Below are positions 9,182-17,006 of a stretch of 41,211 bases of DNA, piece by piece. This DNA comes from a virus. Where the stretch lies: the IMG/VR virus record IMGVR_UViG_3300008220_000016, positions 1-41,211 of that record. The stretch is one strand, 5' to 3'. Positions within the stretch are counted from its first letter, which is position 1; each line of letters starts with the position of its first letter. The notes under the pieces were generated by a model. That model was not told the DNA's origin. It saw only the letters and a program-made list of their open reading frames with translations, and did not search any database. The position numbers and the translations under genes were made by a program.

Positions 9182-9769
9182 TACTTCGCTCCGCTTCCTT
9201 TGCTTTCAAGACCTGAGACTGTGCGTCCAGTAAGTGAAACATATCCGCCACCACTCGGTCAGGTGCTGTTACGTAATCTTCATATGACCATTGCGTTTCT
9301 AAAAGAAAAGCCGCCTCAGACATTTCATGCGACAGAGGCAGCCCATCATAATACGCCTGGATGGCCTCGTTTAGTCTTTTTTTTCTTCGTCTTGGTCTAC
9401 CTGGTAGCACTCGTTCATCCTGGCTAATACAGGAGCCGTGAACTTGTCCGGCAAACTGTCGATGTTCGCTACGGTTACTTCCATATCGAACGACCATTTA
9501 GCTGTGCCATGCAGAAGAAAAGCGTCATCCAAAGCGTCCAGTTTCAATTCCGTCGCATGTTTCATCAAGAACTGTTGGCGAGCCTCGTCGTCGCCGAGAA
9601 GATCTTCACTAGCGGCCAACTTCAAAGCGTCTCCGCCTACTTCAATTCCAGCAGTTCTAAAAACCTTTCGCATGCCCCTGGTCGGTTCGCTGATGATTTC
9701 CCACCATTGACCATCAGGTAGTTCAATACGCTCGGTCGTTGGCATGAAGCCAACCTGAGTTGTACTCAT
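9174..9769 (-). CDS. tail assembly chaperone, frameshifted long form (gpGT-like)
   Basis: The upstream frame 9769-9371 and the downstream frame ending at 9174 can be joined by a -1 slip on the A-run at 9384-9377. The fusion reads ...EEKK then RLNEAIQAYY..., adding about 67 residues to give roughly 198 aa. Lambda gpG/gpGT is the model: the long form coats the tape measure and recruits tube subunits. Position between tube and tape-measure genes, and the absence of a good start for the second frame, fit this. The slip efficiency cannot be judged from sequence. Confidence 0.8.
9371..9769 (-). CDS. tail assembly chaperone, short form (gpG-like), 132 aa
   Basis: This is the product made without slipping, ending ...DQDEEKKD at TAA 9373-9371. 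It has an ELPDGQWWEI N-terminus and a helical body. Its acidic and lysine-rich end is encoded by the slippery run. The start ATG is at 9769 with an AAGGT box before it. It is expected to act during tail assembly and be absent from the finished virion. Confidence 0.8.
   Translation of the reverse strand: MSTTQVGFMPTTERIELPDGQWWEIISEPTRGMRKVFRTAGIEVGGDALKLAASEDLLGDDEARQQFLMKHATELKLDALDDAFLLHGTAKWSFDMEVTVANIDSLPDKFTAPVLARMNECYQVDQDEEKKD
9377..9384 (-). other. programmed -1 ribosomal frameshift site
   Basis: On the minus strand the frame reads GAC GAA GAA AAA AAA GAC TAA. The A AAA AAA heptamer allows both tRNAs to slip back one base, after which the frame continues through AGA CTA AAC into the second chaperone frame. 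The zero-frame stop lies only 3 bases past the run. No obvious downstream pseudoknot was worked out. Confidence 0.8.
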
Positions 9770-9800
9770 ACGTACCTTCTTTCAAGGCTTATCGCCTTTA

Positions 9801-10226
9801 TTAGTTTGCCGCTATGGTTACTGCACCATCAACCTTGAAGGTCGTGGTATATGTCGCTAACCCTTTGACTTCTCCGGTTGGCTTGTAGGACGTACAAAGT
9901 GCCTTACCGCTAATCTTTCTCTTGCCTGATGCTGTGCCTTTTGGATGCCACTCAAAGTCAGCAATTACGCCAACCAGGGTTCCAAAGACAGCATCAGGGC
10001 CAGAAGTGGCTGTATCGTCAAATGGGCCTGTAATACTAAACTCCTGGGATATCTCAATTCCAGCTAAAACTCGTTCCGCAGAATCGGCAAAGGTCGTTAC
10101 ATCCAAGGCAGTAATTTCCTTTCCTAAATCGCTGATAGACGTTACATATGCTGACATATTCCTTTGAGTTGAACCGCTATCGTCTATCTTGATTTCCGCT
10201 GTACCGGCTATTGGTGTCATTGCCAT
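9801..10226 (-). CDS. tail-tube-like protein, second copy, 141 aa
   Basis: I start at ATG 10226, which has a GAGGAGG site about 7 bases upstream, not at the longer in-frame start. The core motif ALDVTTFADSAERVLAG matches ALDNTALVDSAERILTG of the protein encoded at 10417-11172, and both continue with a Gly-x-x-Asp-Asp pair. This is the pattern of small siphovirus major tail proteins. It lies immediately upstream of the chaperone genes, the usual tube position. Either this copy or the longer one may be the true tube subunit. Confidence 0.65.
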   Translation of the reverse strand: MAMTPIAGTAEIKIDDSGSTQRNMSAYVTSISDLGKEITALDVTTFADSAERVLAGIEISQEFSITGPFDDTATSGPDAVFGTLVGVIADFEWHPKGTASGKRKISGKALCTSYKPTGEVKGLATYTTTFKVDGAVTIAAN

Positions 10227-10228
10227 GA

Positions 10229-10417
10229 CTAAACCTCCTCTATCGCTTTTTTCTTCAGTAGCCATTCAACATTCAATGGCTTACAACCATTTGGTACTTT
10301 TACTGTATCAGTGTCGATAATACTCCCAATATCCCAGGCTTGCCAATACTCGCTCAAAGCGTTGCCCAGGTTGTCCACAGGACTGTATTCGACAGGGCTG
10401 ATAACCTTATATTGCAT
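10229..10417 (-). CDS. small hypothetical protein between the tube paralogues, 62 aa
   Basis: The 62-residue product has aromatic and acidic residues in its first half (SEYWQAWDIGSIIDTD) and a basic helix near its C-terminus (WLLKKKAIEEV). Its ATG overlaps the stop of the upstream tube gene (TAATG), so it is translationally coupled. It lies inside the tail module, but I recognise no family. Confidence 0.55.
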   Translation of the reverse strand: MQYKVISPVEYSPVDNLGNALSEYWQAWDIGSIIDTDTVKVPNGCKPLNVEWLLKKKAIEEV

Positions 10418-11172
10418 TAGTTGGGCACTCTGTGTAGCGCAACGGCTAAAGACACGCTACCAGACGCCGCTCCGCCGGTTACCAAAACTCTCCCCCTGGT
10501 GTACCTGTCAATATTTGTTCCAGATGCAATAACAAGAATCGCACTGGTACTACTCGTTGACGAGGAGAAAACGGTTCCGCACGTTCCTAATGCTGCGTAA
10601 GTATTATTATCAGCACTATCTTGCAGTTGGTAAACGGCTTGCTCCCCATTTGCCCCCACGGTAAATTTTATGAATTGAGCGAAAGCAGTTGCACCAGCTG
10701 TCGTTGTTCCACCGTGGTCGACAACTCCGAAACTCCCATTGTTTGTATACGTTCCATCCGCCAGTTGGGTTATTGCTTTTGTCAACGCACCGTCAGTCCT
10801 GATAATAGCCGTTTGTTTTGCAAGTTCCCCAACGACTCCGCCTATTTTATTATCAACAGCCATCGCCGTACCACAATACGCTGCGCCACCAGATGCAGAG
10901 CCAAAATGAACACTCACCACCTGGTTTGTGCCAGCTGCTGAACCTAACAGGTTTTTCATCGCATTGTCGAGCGCCTGGGCGTCGTCATCGTACCACCCAG
11001 CCCATTCTATCTGGTCTGTCCGATGTCCTGTAAGAATCCGCTCGGCAGAGTCTACCAGGGCAGTGTTATCCAAAGCGTTTGCCGACAACGTGATGGAAAC
11101 GCTTGTGGTATGCGTACCTGGGTTGTACCCACCAAAATACACTCGTAGCTTGTCGGATGAATATTTAGCCAC
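10417..11172 (-). CDS. major tail (tube) protein candidate, 251 aa
   Basis: The start is GTG at 11172 with AAAGGAGG 8 bases before it, a strong site fitting an abundant protein. The first roughly 140 residues share the tube-like core with the gene at 9801. The last 90 residues (after about 160) are Thr, Ser and Gly rich and look like an added Ig-like decoration domain. Such C-terminal beta domains are common on tube proteins and project from the tail surface. It sits between the connector genes and the chaperones. Confidence 0.65.
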   Translation of the reverse strand: MAKYSSDKLRVYFGGYNPGTHTTSVSITLSANALDNTALVDSAERILTGHRTDQIEWAGWYDDDAQALDNAMKNLLGSAAGTNQVVSVHFGSASGGAAYCGTAMAVDNKIGGVVGELAKQTAIIRTDGALTKAITQLADGTYTNNGSFGVVDHGGTTTAGATAFAQFIKFTVGANGEQAVYQLQDSADNNTYAALGTCGTVFSSSTSSTSAILVIASGTNIDRYTRGRVLVTGGAASGSVSLAVALHRVPN

Positions 11173-11629
11173 TCTTGAACCTCCTTTGGATATCCCTCAC
11201 CGTGTCTTTCAACAAACGCTCGATATCGCCTAATGAATCCTTCAAAGATGTCGTCATTACTTTTTGCGCTTTTGTGCCTCGCCTGGCTATCGCCCTGGCC
11301 ACAAGGAAAGCGCCGGTTCTCCCCCTGGGGAAACCATGCCTTCTTGCCCAAGGTTGCAAAGCTGATAAGGGCGGCCAATGGGGCCTTGTGCCAAATTCTA
11401 TGAAAGGTGCATACACCAGGTTGCTTCCTATAATAGACCGTAGTTCCTGAACTTCTGTTTTGATGCTAGACCGATAACGGCCCGTATCAACTGGCGCACG
11501 TTTTTTCGCACGGCCCTCAACCGTGAATCCAGCTTTCCTTAGAAAGCCATCAATTGGTTGCCGATAGGTAACAGGGTCGGTCAATGCCTTTTTGAGGATT
11601 TTATTTTCTTTGATAGTAAGTTTTAGCAT
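11165..11629 (-). CDS. HK97 gp10-like head-tail joining / tail completion protein, 154 aa
   Basis: The motif VEGRAKKRAPVDTGRYRSSI and the later EFGTRPHWPP are typical of the HK97 gp10-like family, which completes the tail end or head-tail joint. I use ATG 11629, coupled to the previous stop as TAATG; the longer open frame upstream lies inside that gene. The C-terminus is basic and helical. It occupies the expected place between connector and tube genes. Confidence 0.75.
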   Translation of the reverse strand: MLKLTIKENKILKKALTDPVTYRQPIDGFLRKAGFTVEGRAKKRAPVDTGRYRSSIKTEVQELRSIIGSNLVYAPFIEFGTRPHWPPLSALQPWARRHGFPRGRTGAFLVARAIARRGTKAQKVMTTSLKDSLGDIERLLKDTVRDIQRRFKSG

Positions 11630-12051
11630 TACGCCACCGTTTTCCAAACATCGATAACAAAGTCTGCGGCAAAATAGAATCCGCCCCACATTTCACGACG
11701 ATTTACGTTTTCAATGGACATCAGGGTGTGACCGTCGCAAGTGCTATTCAGGGAGTTCGATTGTTCTAGAGCGTACTTCACTCCGGTTGTGGCGGTGGGG
11801 TCAATGATGTCGTATAACAAATCAAATCCGTGCTGGTCATCACCGCTTGCTACCAGGACAACCAGGCGGATTGTGGAGCGGAAACTGTTACCGCCAAAAT
11901 TCATGGCTGGGTCAATATCATCCACTAATACCGCTACGGCTGGAAAAGCGTTGACCGTGTCTGGTGGATGGTCAAACACTTTCTGGACTCCGGACATATT
12001 GGTGCTGAGGGTTGTGACTATCCCATCTGCGATATCGCCAAAATTGCTCAT
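11629..12051 (-). CDS. tail terminator-like / minor connector protein, 140 aa
   Basis: The 140-residue product begins with a helix (MSNFGDIADGIVTTLSTNM), followed by strands including PAVAVLVDD and RLVVLVAS. That alpha/beta pattern, with its position next to gp10-like and connector genes, fits siphovirus tail terminators that cap the tube. It overlaps both neighbours by one to four bases. The name rests mainly on context. Confidence 0.6.
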   Translation of the reverse strand: MSNFGDIADGIVTTLSTNMSGVQKVFDHPPDTVNAFPAVAVLVDDIDPAMNFGGNSFRSTIRLVVLVASGDDQHGFDLLYDIIDPTATTGVKYALEQSNSLNSTCDGHTLMSIENVNRREMWGGFYFAADFVIDVWKTVA

Positions 12052-12905
12052 GCTATCGCCCCATCAACTCTCCGTACTCGGCTCAACATTTGCTTGACGT
12101 CGCTGTCTAATCCACCCCGAAAGGTGACCATTTGGCCTGTCTCCGGAAAGCCAACTTCATTGGCAAACCCACTATCTTTTCTTCTCCAGATCCTAGCAGC
12201 CTGTATAAATGCAGCCTGGCTGACGTCAGATGGGTAATTGACGACGTTTATAGTGCCACCGCTTCCATGCGTTCCAGCTGTACTACCGTTTACGGCCCGA
12301 ATAACCGTGTAGGAAGTGCTGGATGCTTGCGTTACATACATTTGCTCGTTATCTAAAACAACGGTATCGCCTACATAAAAGTCTGAGGTTGAAACGGCTC
12401 CGTTGACAGGTAACGTAGTTACAGCTGCATTTATCGAGGATGAACAAGCCACGTTAGCCAGGGTGACTTTTCGTGCGTAACCGAACGTTCCTGCAAGCTG
12501 GTAATTAGATAACCCAAAAAGAAATTCCTCTTGGGTTCCAACCGTTTTGTCGCTTATAACCAACTGCGTGTAAGGTTTGCCACCCCAATCAGCCGTAGGA
12601 TTAGCGTTCCTGGGATACTCATAGTAATCACTCGTCGCCCAGGTTGTATCGAATGTTCCATCGTTATTACTATCTTCTTTTAGATGGGTAATCTTTACGG
12701 TATCAGGAACTATGATTATTGAATCACCTGGGCCATCTAATTCGAGGGTTTCGGTCGTATGATAAAAATGCCTTCTTGTGTATCCGTCTATTTCCCTTGA
12801 AACAGCTTCAGTTACCAGGCGTAACGGCAAATCGTATGTCGTTCCTGTGCCTAAGTTCAAGGCTCCATCCCTTTTGAGGGTCAAGACACTGATGTAACTG
12901 TTCAT
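12048..12905 (-). CDS. head-tail connector (gp6-like) with inserted beta domain, 285 aa
   Basis: The N-terminal part (EAVSREIDGYTRRHFY) and the C-terminal helices (ASQAAFIQAARIWRR preceded by PSDV) match the HK97 gp6-like connector family that docks under the portal. About residues 150-225 form a Ser, Thr and Gly rich beta insert (YVGDTVVLDNEQMYVTQ) that smaller family members lack. ATG at 12905. Its product should sit in the neck of the virion. Confidence 0.7.
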   Translation of the reverse strand: MNSYISVLTLKRDGALNLGTGTTYDLPLRLVTEAVSREIDGYTRRHFYHTTETLELDGPGDSIIIVPDTVKITHLKEDSNNDGTFDTTWATSDYYEYPRNANPTADWGGKPYTQLVISDKTVGTQEEFLFGLSNYQLAGTFGYARKVTLANVACSSSINAAVTTLPVNGAVSTSDFYVGDTVVLDNEQMYVTQASSTSYTVIRAVNGSTAGTHGSGGTINVVNYPSDVSQAAFIQAARIWRRKDSGFANEVGFPETGQMVTFRGGLDSDVKQMLSRVRRVDGAIA

Positions 12906-12916
12906 TGTTCACCACT

Positions 12917-13102
12917 TTATTTGGTTGGTATGGTAGGTTCATTTACGCCATTCAGGGAATGTTGCGATTGGTTTGAAACACCAGCTATTTTTTCCGCAAG
13001 CCCAAGAACAATCGTCATGGACTCAAGCCCTTGCACGGAAACCTGATTCAACATCTTCCAAATATAGAGCAATTCTTCTTGTGTCAAATCTACTTTTGCC
13101 AC
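12917..13102 (-). CDS. small hypothetical protein, 61 aa
   Basis: The start is GTG at 13102 with a weak AGGA box. The product has a helical N-terminus (LTQEELLYIWKMLNQV) and an unstructured Ser/Asn/Pro tail. It resembles small phage proteins with a TQEE...W helical start found near capsid genes, but I cannot assign a role. It lies in tandem between structural genes. Confidence 0.5.
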   Translation of the reverse strand: MAKVDLTQEELLYIWKMLNQVSVQGLESMTIVLGLAEKIAGVSNQSQHSLNGVNEPTIPTK

Positions 13103-13108
13103 AATTCT

Positions 13109-13330
13109 TTATCCTGTTTTTATTGCAATGGCTTTGCTTATAACTGAGTTCACCGCAGTCTTTTCAGCGTCGCTGGCATTGGTTACTGGTACAAATGCCT
13201 GACCGTGGGAATCAATGGAAGCTGGCGAGGTTGAATCATCTTCCACTAACCATCGGACATCGGCCACTAACGAGCCGTCAGCCTGTACAGCAATCGTTTT
13301 TACAGAATATGTGGTTCTGGATAACGCCAT
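13109..13330 (-). CDS. small hypothetical structural-region protein, 73 aa
   Basis: The start ATG 13330 overlaps the upstream stop (TAATG) and has a strong GGGAGG site. The product has an early strand pattern (TYSVKTIAVQADGSLVADVRWLVED) and a helical C-terminus. It probably belongs to the virion set by position. No family is recognised. Confidence 0.55.
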   Translation of the reverse strand: MALSRTTYSVKTIAVQADGSLVADVRWLVEDDSTSPASIDSHGQAFVPVTNASDAEKTAVNSVISKAIAIKTG

Positions 13331-14229
13331 TATGAACCTCCCTGTTTGAGCAATTTCATTTCTAGGTTAGCAAGTCTATCTTCATAGCTTTTTTGAGCGT
13401 CTCGGAACCGGATTCCAAACTGCACAATCGTTGAGGTCAAGAGCATCGTGAGTTTCGACATATTGACGAAAGCCCTAGAATCGGTGTCCTCGTTGTAGCG
13501 AACCAATCCCATTCCTTCCATCGCCTCTTTGTTGTAGGCCAGGATTTCCGAGAAGTTTTCTTTCACCTGGGATTTAGGGTTGTCCGCCCTGGCTAACGAT
13601 GTCCTCAAGCTATCCAATAATTCTATGTCGTCGTAATCGTCAAAAGCCGTCCATGCCGTTCCGACATCCTGGTGGGAATTACCGTCAGAGTCGAAAATGA
13701 ATCGTACGCTGGTCGTGTTGTTCCCAATGGTCAGAATGTTTTTATCTGCGCCAAATGCCCCTCCGCCAACTCCACTTAACCCATAGGCGTTGAACATAAA
13801 GGGAGCAACGGCAGAACCACTTCTGGTATCATCGGTAGCCGCCCCAACATCAAAGAACATCCCCACTTGACCAGTAGCATCGCAAACTGCGCTAAACCTT
13901 GCGCCTCCTAGAGTCGCACTCTGCTTCTTTACAGAAAGCCATACGTCAGTCGGGTGGATATTTGTGTGACCATGAGCGATATCGCTGCTCTTTATTTGTA
14001 TGGCCGCTGTATCGGTGGCCGCCTGGTCTATAACAATGGTTCCTGTCGTTGGGGTTAGGGTTATACTTCCTGCACTGGTTTTCAAAGCCCCAGCGTCTGT
14101 TAGGGTAATATCTCCTTCAAGAAACAAGTCTTGAAATGCCGCTGTTGCGGAACCTATATCAACAGCATCATCTGAGGAAGGAAGGATATCGGAGCTAAAT
14201 ACACGCCCTTGGCTAAATGTTATTCCCAT
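13330..14229 (-). CDS. virion appendage-like protein with beta stem and C-terminal helices, 299 aa
   Basis: The N-terminal 60 residues show a DILPSSDDAVDIGS segment followed by LEGDITL-type strands, a pattern common in trimeric fibre stems of environmental phages. The middle is Gly and Ala rich. From about residue 200 the protein becomes helical and charged, ending in a probable coiled coil (YEDRLANLEMKLLKQ). It lies among head genes, so it could be a head fibre or neck appendage rather than a tail fibre. Confidence 0.5.
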   Translation of the reverse strand: MGITFSQGRVFSSDILPSSDDAVDIGSATAAFQDLFLEGDITLTDAGALKTSAGSITLTPTTGTIVIDQAATDTAAIQIKSSDIAHGHTNIHPTDVWLSVKKQSATLGGARFSAVCDATGQVGMFFDVGAATDDTRSGSAVAPFMFNAYGLSGVGGGAFGADKNILTIGNNTTSVRFIFDSDGNSHQDVGTAWTAFDDYDDIELLDSLRTSLARADNPKSQVKENFSEILAYNKEAMEGMGLVRYNEDTDSRAFVNMSKLTMLLTSTIVQFGIRFRDAQKSYEDRLANLEMKLLKQGGS

Positions 14230-14231
14230 TA

Positions 14232-14543
14232 TTATCTCACCCCATAGTAGTCAATGCCTTCACCATCCTCAGAAACATCTAAATAAATATCAGATATTGT
14301 GAGGTAAGGTTGGTTATAAGAATCCCATGAAATCGATTGGCCCGCAGTAAACCCTTTACTCGTAGAACTCGATACATCAGAACCACCAATAAAGATGGTT
14401 CCGGTATTGGCGGCTCTGGCGATAATGAGAAGAGAGCGAGCTTTGCCTGCGGTTGCGGAATCGAGTGCGACGGCGGTTCCACCATTAGTGACTGCGGTTC
14501 CTATAAGTAAATTGGGCGTACGGCTAGTTATTGTTCCAGCCAT
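14232..14543 (-). CDS. small putative head decoration protein, 103 aa
   Basis: The product is beta-rich, with IIARAANTGTIFIGGSDVSSS in the middle and an acidic GEGIDYYGVR end. The IFIGGSDVS pattern occurs in many small phage proteins near capsid genes, often taken as head decoration or fibre-tip domains. A strong GGAGG site precedes the ATG. The role is inferred from position and composition. Confidence 0.5.
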   Translation of the reverse strand: MAGTITSRTPNLLIGTAVTNGGTAVALDSATAGKARSLLIIARAANTGTIFIGGSDVSSSTSKGFTAGQSISWDSYNQPYLTISDIYLDVSEDGEGIDYYGVR

Positions 14544-14614
14544 TCTCCACCTCCACGACTAGATTGGGCTATCCACCACACCACCACCGGTTTTCAATTT
14601 TTAGTAAAAGAAAG

Positions 14615-14959
14615 TTATCCGTTCAGTAATCTTTCTCGCCTGGCTGAAGAGCGGTAGGCAGACCGGTTCTTTATTTTTGGTTGATGCCCCCTGGAAACGT
14701 GCGCTGACGTCTGCATGACCCGATTAGAAGGTGGCTCCGCCAGCGCTGTATTTTCATATGTTTGCTGGGCAGATAATTCACAAGAATGTTCACCTGGCTT
14801 CAACTCGGAGCTTACGTCGCATAGTTTACCTGGGTGGCCTTCCACCACAACTCTACCGACTTCTTCGTTGACATCCAGGACGATTCCCACTTGAAATTGG
14901 TATACCGTCCCAGATGCCACATCTTCGTATCTGTGTTGCTTATGTGCGTAAACTAGCAC
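14615..14959 (-). CDS. hypothetical protein of the head region, 114 aa
   Basis: The start is GTG 14959 with GGAGG nine bases upstream. The first half is beta-rich (YQFQVGIVLDVNEEVGRVVVEG), like a small barrel. The C-terminal third is basic (KIKNRSAYRSSARRERLLNG) and could contact DNA or another virion protein. I recognise no family. The 71 bases before the next gene (14544-14614) hold nothing I can call. Confidence 0.5.
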   Translation of the reverse strand: MLVYAHKQHRYEDVASGTVYQFQVGIVLDVNEEVGRVVVEGHPGKLCDVSSELKPGEHSCELSAQQTYENTALAEPPSNRVMQTSAHVSRGHQPKIKNRSAYRSSARRERLLNG

Positions 14960-15002
14960 GATAAGCCTCCATTCTTTCGCAGAATACCTCTGCTAAATTT
15001 TA

Positions 15003-15485
15003 CTAGGTTCCGACTATGTAATAGGCAACCGTCATGGCCCCAATAGCAGTGCTTGTGACTGTATCGGTGTGCTTTCCGACGATGCTGTTATTGGTTCCGG
15101 TTCCACCTGGGCCAAGCAAGAACCACAACTTATCTTCGCCACCCTTTATAGCACTAGCTGCTACGGTTCCAAGAATCTCCTGGACGTAATGAACGCCCTG
15201 GGTTAGAGTTCCGCCGTTTATCAGGCCATCGCTAGAACCAGTACCATCATCGCTGATTCCCAAATCCATTGTTCCGGTTCCGCCAGTTGTAAATGTGATG
15301 TGAACCTGGGCAGCGATTGTGCTGGCTTCTGGATTTATCCAGGAAAACCCAGCGTCCGCCTGGCTGGTTGCGTTCATAGCAACACGAGCTACAGACATGG
15401 CTCGATAATTAGCAGAACCTGACGCTGGAGTCATCGCTTGCACGATTACAGGCGTCGGGTCATTGAGTTTTATATTTACTCGCAT
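15003..15485 (-). CDS. putative capsid decoration protein, 160 aa
   Basis: I start at ATG 15485, preceded by GGAG, rather than at a TTG five codons earlier. The product is beta-rich with many Gly and Thr residues (TFTTGGTGTMDLGISDDGTG) and a YYIVGT end. It lies directly downstream of the major capsid gene, the common place for a decoration protein that caps capsomers. No signature motif proves this. Confidence 0.55.
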   Translation of the reverse strand: MRVNIKLNDPTPVIVQAMTPASGSANYRAMSVARVAMNATSQADAGFSWINPEASTIAAQVHITFTTGGTGTMDLGISDDGTGSSDGLINGGTLTQGVHYVQEILGTVAASAIKGGEDKLWFLLGPGGTGTNNSIVGKHTDTVTSTAIGAMTVAYYIVGT

Positions 15486-15517
15486 TTTCGTTGTCTCCAA
15501 TCAATCAGAATTGTTAC

Positions 15518-16996
15518 CTAGACTCCGGTAATGTTGTACTGCAATGCGGTGTGGGTCGCTGAACTTCGAGTTCCGCTTCTCTCCTGCAAGGCAATCCTAA
15601 AGCTGACATACATTGTTGTCTGGCCCTTACCAGGTTCTCTGTCCGTTTCCATTGTAATCTGTCGCCGGAAACCTGTCCGCCATTGGCTCGTATTGAGCGT
15701 AAGCAATCGTCCTGTATCAGCTGCGTTCCCAGCACTTGTAATTTTGCCATCGGCGTCAGCGATTCTCATTTGTTCGCTGTGGAGGTACGGCTTGCCGTAC
15801 ACGTTTAGAATTTCACCGGTGCTAAGAGTTGCACGAGCGCCAGCGACATCAACGGTTTCAAATTCAGCAATCGACAGGGAGCGAATAGCAGTCCTGACAT
15901 CGCTTATGAAAACCACGTCGCCTCTGCGCCTGGGTGCAGCGTACTTGTCGAGTTTTGCCATGATTTCGTTGAACATGTCAGCCGAAACTCCGGCATTGTG
16001 GTTGTTTGATTGGCTTGTGTTGTCCACCAGGGGAAGATGGATTATGCCATCCCATCCCAGTAGCCATTGCGCCTTGCCAGCCGTTGAGGTGCTGATTGTT
16101 GCGCCATCTGCATTGATGTTGTTGGTCGCAGTTTGGTCAGCGTTCAAAAGAACGTCATCAATAACCTCGGCAGCGTTCCGCACCAGGTTTCGCCGGAGTT
16201 CTGGAACTAAGGCGATAATGGCGTCCTCATTCAACTCGTCGGAGAAAGGCACACCAGTTTTCAGCCCTTGTGCTGTCAACGTTATTTTAGAGGTTGAAGG
16301 GTCAGTTGTGAGCGACTGAACATTTTCGCTGATTGGATACCAGTTCGTGTCGCCGAACTGAGTCGGGATGTCGAATGGGTTGCTTGGCATAGGAACTTGT
16401 TGCAACACTGGGAGAATAACGGTGTCCAGGTTGACGTCCATCCATAGCGTAGCCGCTTCGATTGTCGGCACTAATTCGTCGCCAGAGCCTGATGTTGTAG
16501 AGTCAAGCGCTTTGCCGTGGGCTTCCATCATTCCAGCCCTCCAGCCAGCAGCTGCCGACCGGAAGTTCTGCGCCCCAGCCACGCCAGGGTGCATGATATC
16601 ACGCCGCTTGATAGCATCTTCTTCCCAGGCCATGAGTTTATCCACAGTGACGCTGTCGGATAAATCTTTTTTAGACCCAGCCAACATATCACGCATGCCG
16701 CCACTCATCTGGATTCCCCTAGCTTCTCGGCCCTCCATAATGGTGCTGAGAATTTTCAGGTCTAACGAGTCAAACCCAGCGACCCTTCCTGTGGGTACTC
16801 GGAACTGTCCGCCAGGGTTGGAATGATTCAACCTTTCTCGCCGGAGTTCCTTCATCGCCGTTTCGACATTTTCAAGGATGCCAGCCATCCGGTGTTGCTC
16901 CTCTTTGAGAGGTTCAACCCCATTAGTGACTTTGTCCTCGACGTAGGATTTCATTCCCACGATTTCTTGTAACAAGGCATCAATTTCAGTTGCCAT
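15518..16996 (-). CDS. HK97-fold major capsid protein, 492 aa
   Basis: The N-terminal 60 residues form a charged coiled coil (delta domain) expected to act as an internal scaffold and be cut off by the protease encoded upstream. The rest fits the HK97 fold: LVPTIEAATLW early in the capsid domain, FSDELNEDA at an E-loop-like position, a VFISDVRTAIRSL stretch and a C-terminal LTLNTSQWRTGFRRQ strand. TAAGGAGG lies 6 bases before the ATG, fitting very high expression. It follows the protease gene by 10 bases. Confidence 0.9.
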   Translation of the reverse strand: MATEIDALLQEIVGMKSYVEDKVTNGVEPLKEEQHRMAGILENVETAMKELRRERLNHSNPGGQFRVPTGRVAGFDSLDLKILSTIMEGREARGIQMSGGMRDMLAGSKKDLSDSVTVDKLMAWEEDAIKRRDIMHPGVAGAQNFRSAAAGWRAGMMEAHGKALDSTTSGSGDELVPTIEAATLWMDVNLDTVILPVLQQVPMPSNPFDIPTQFGDTNWYPISENVQSLTTDPSTSKITLTAQGLKTGVPFSDELNEDAIIALVPELRRNLVRNAAEVIDDVLLNADQTATNNINADGATISTSTAGKAQWLLGWDGIIHLPLVDNTSQSNNHNAGVSADMFNEIMAKLDKYAAPRRRGDVVFISDVRTAIRSLSIAEFETVDVAGARATLSTGEILNVYGKPYLHSEQMRIADADGKITSAGNAADTGRLLTLNTSQWRTGFRRQITMETDREPGKGQTTMYVSFRIALQERSGTRSSATHTALQYNITGV

Positions 16997-17006
16997 AATG
17001 GCCTCC

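Noticed and set aside
15531-16319. A 262-codon plus-strand frame opposite the capsid gene.
   Set aside because: It mirrors the codon pattern of the capsid gene, has no start context and encodes no recognisable domain.
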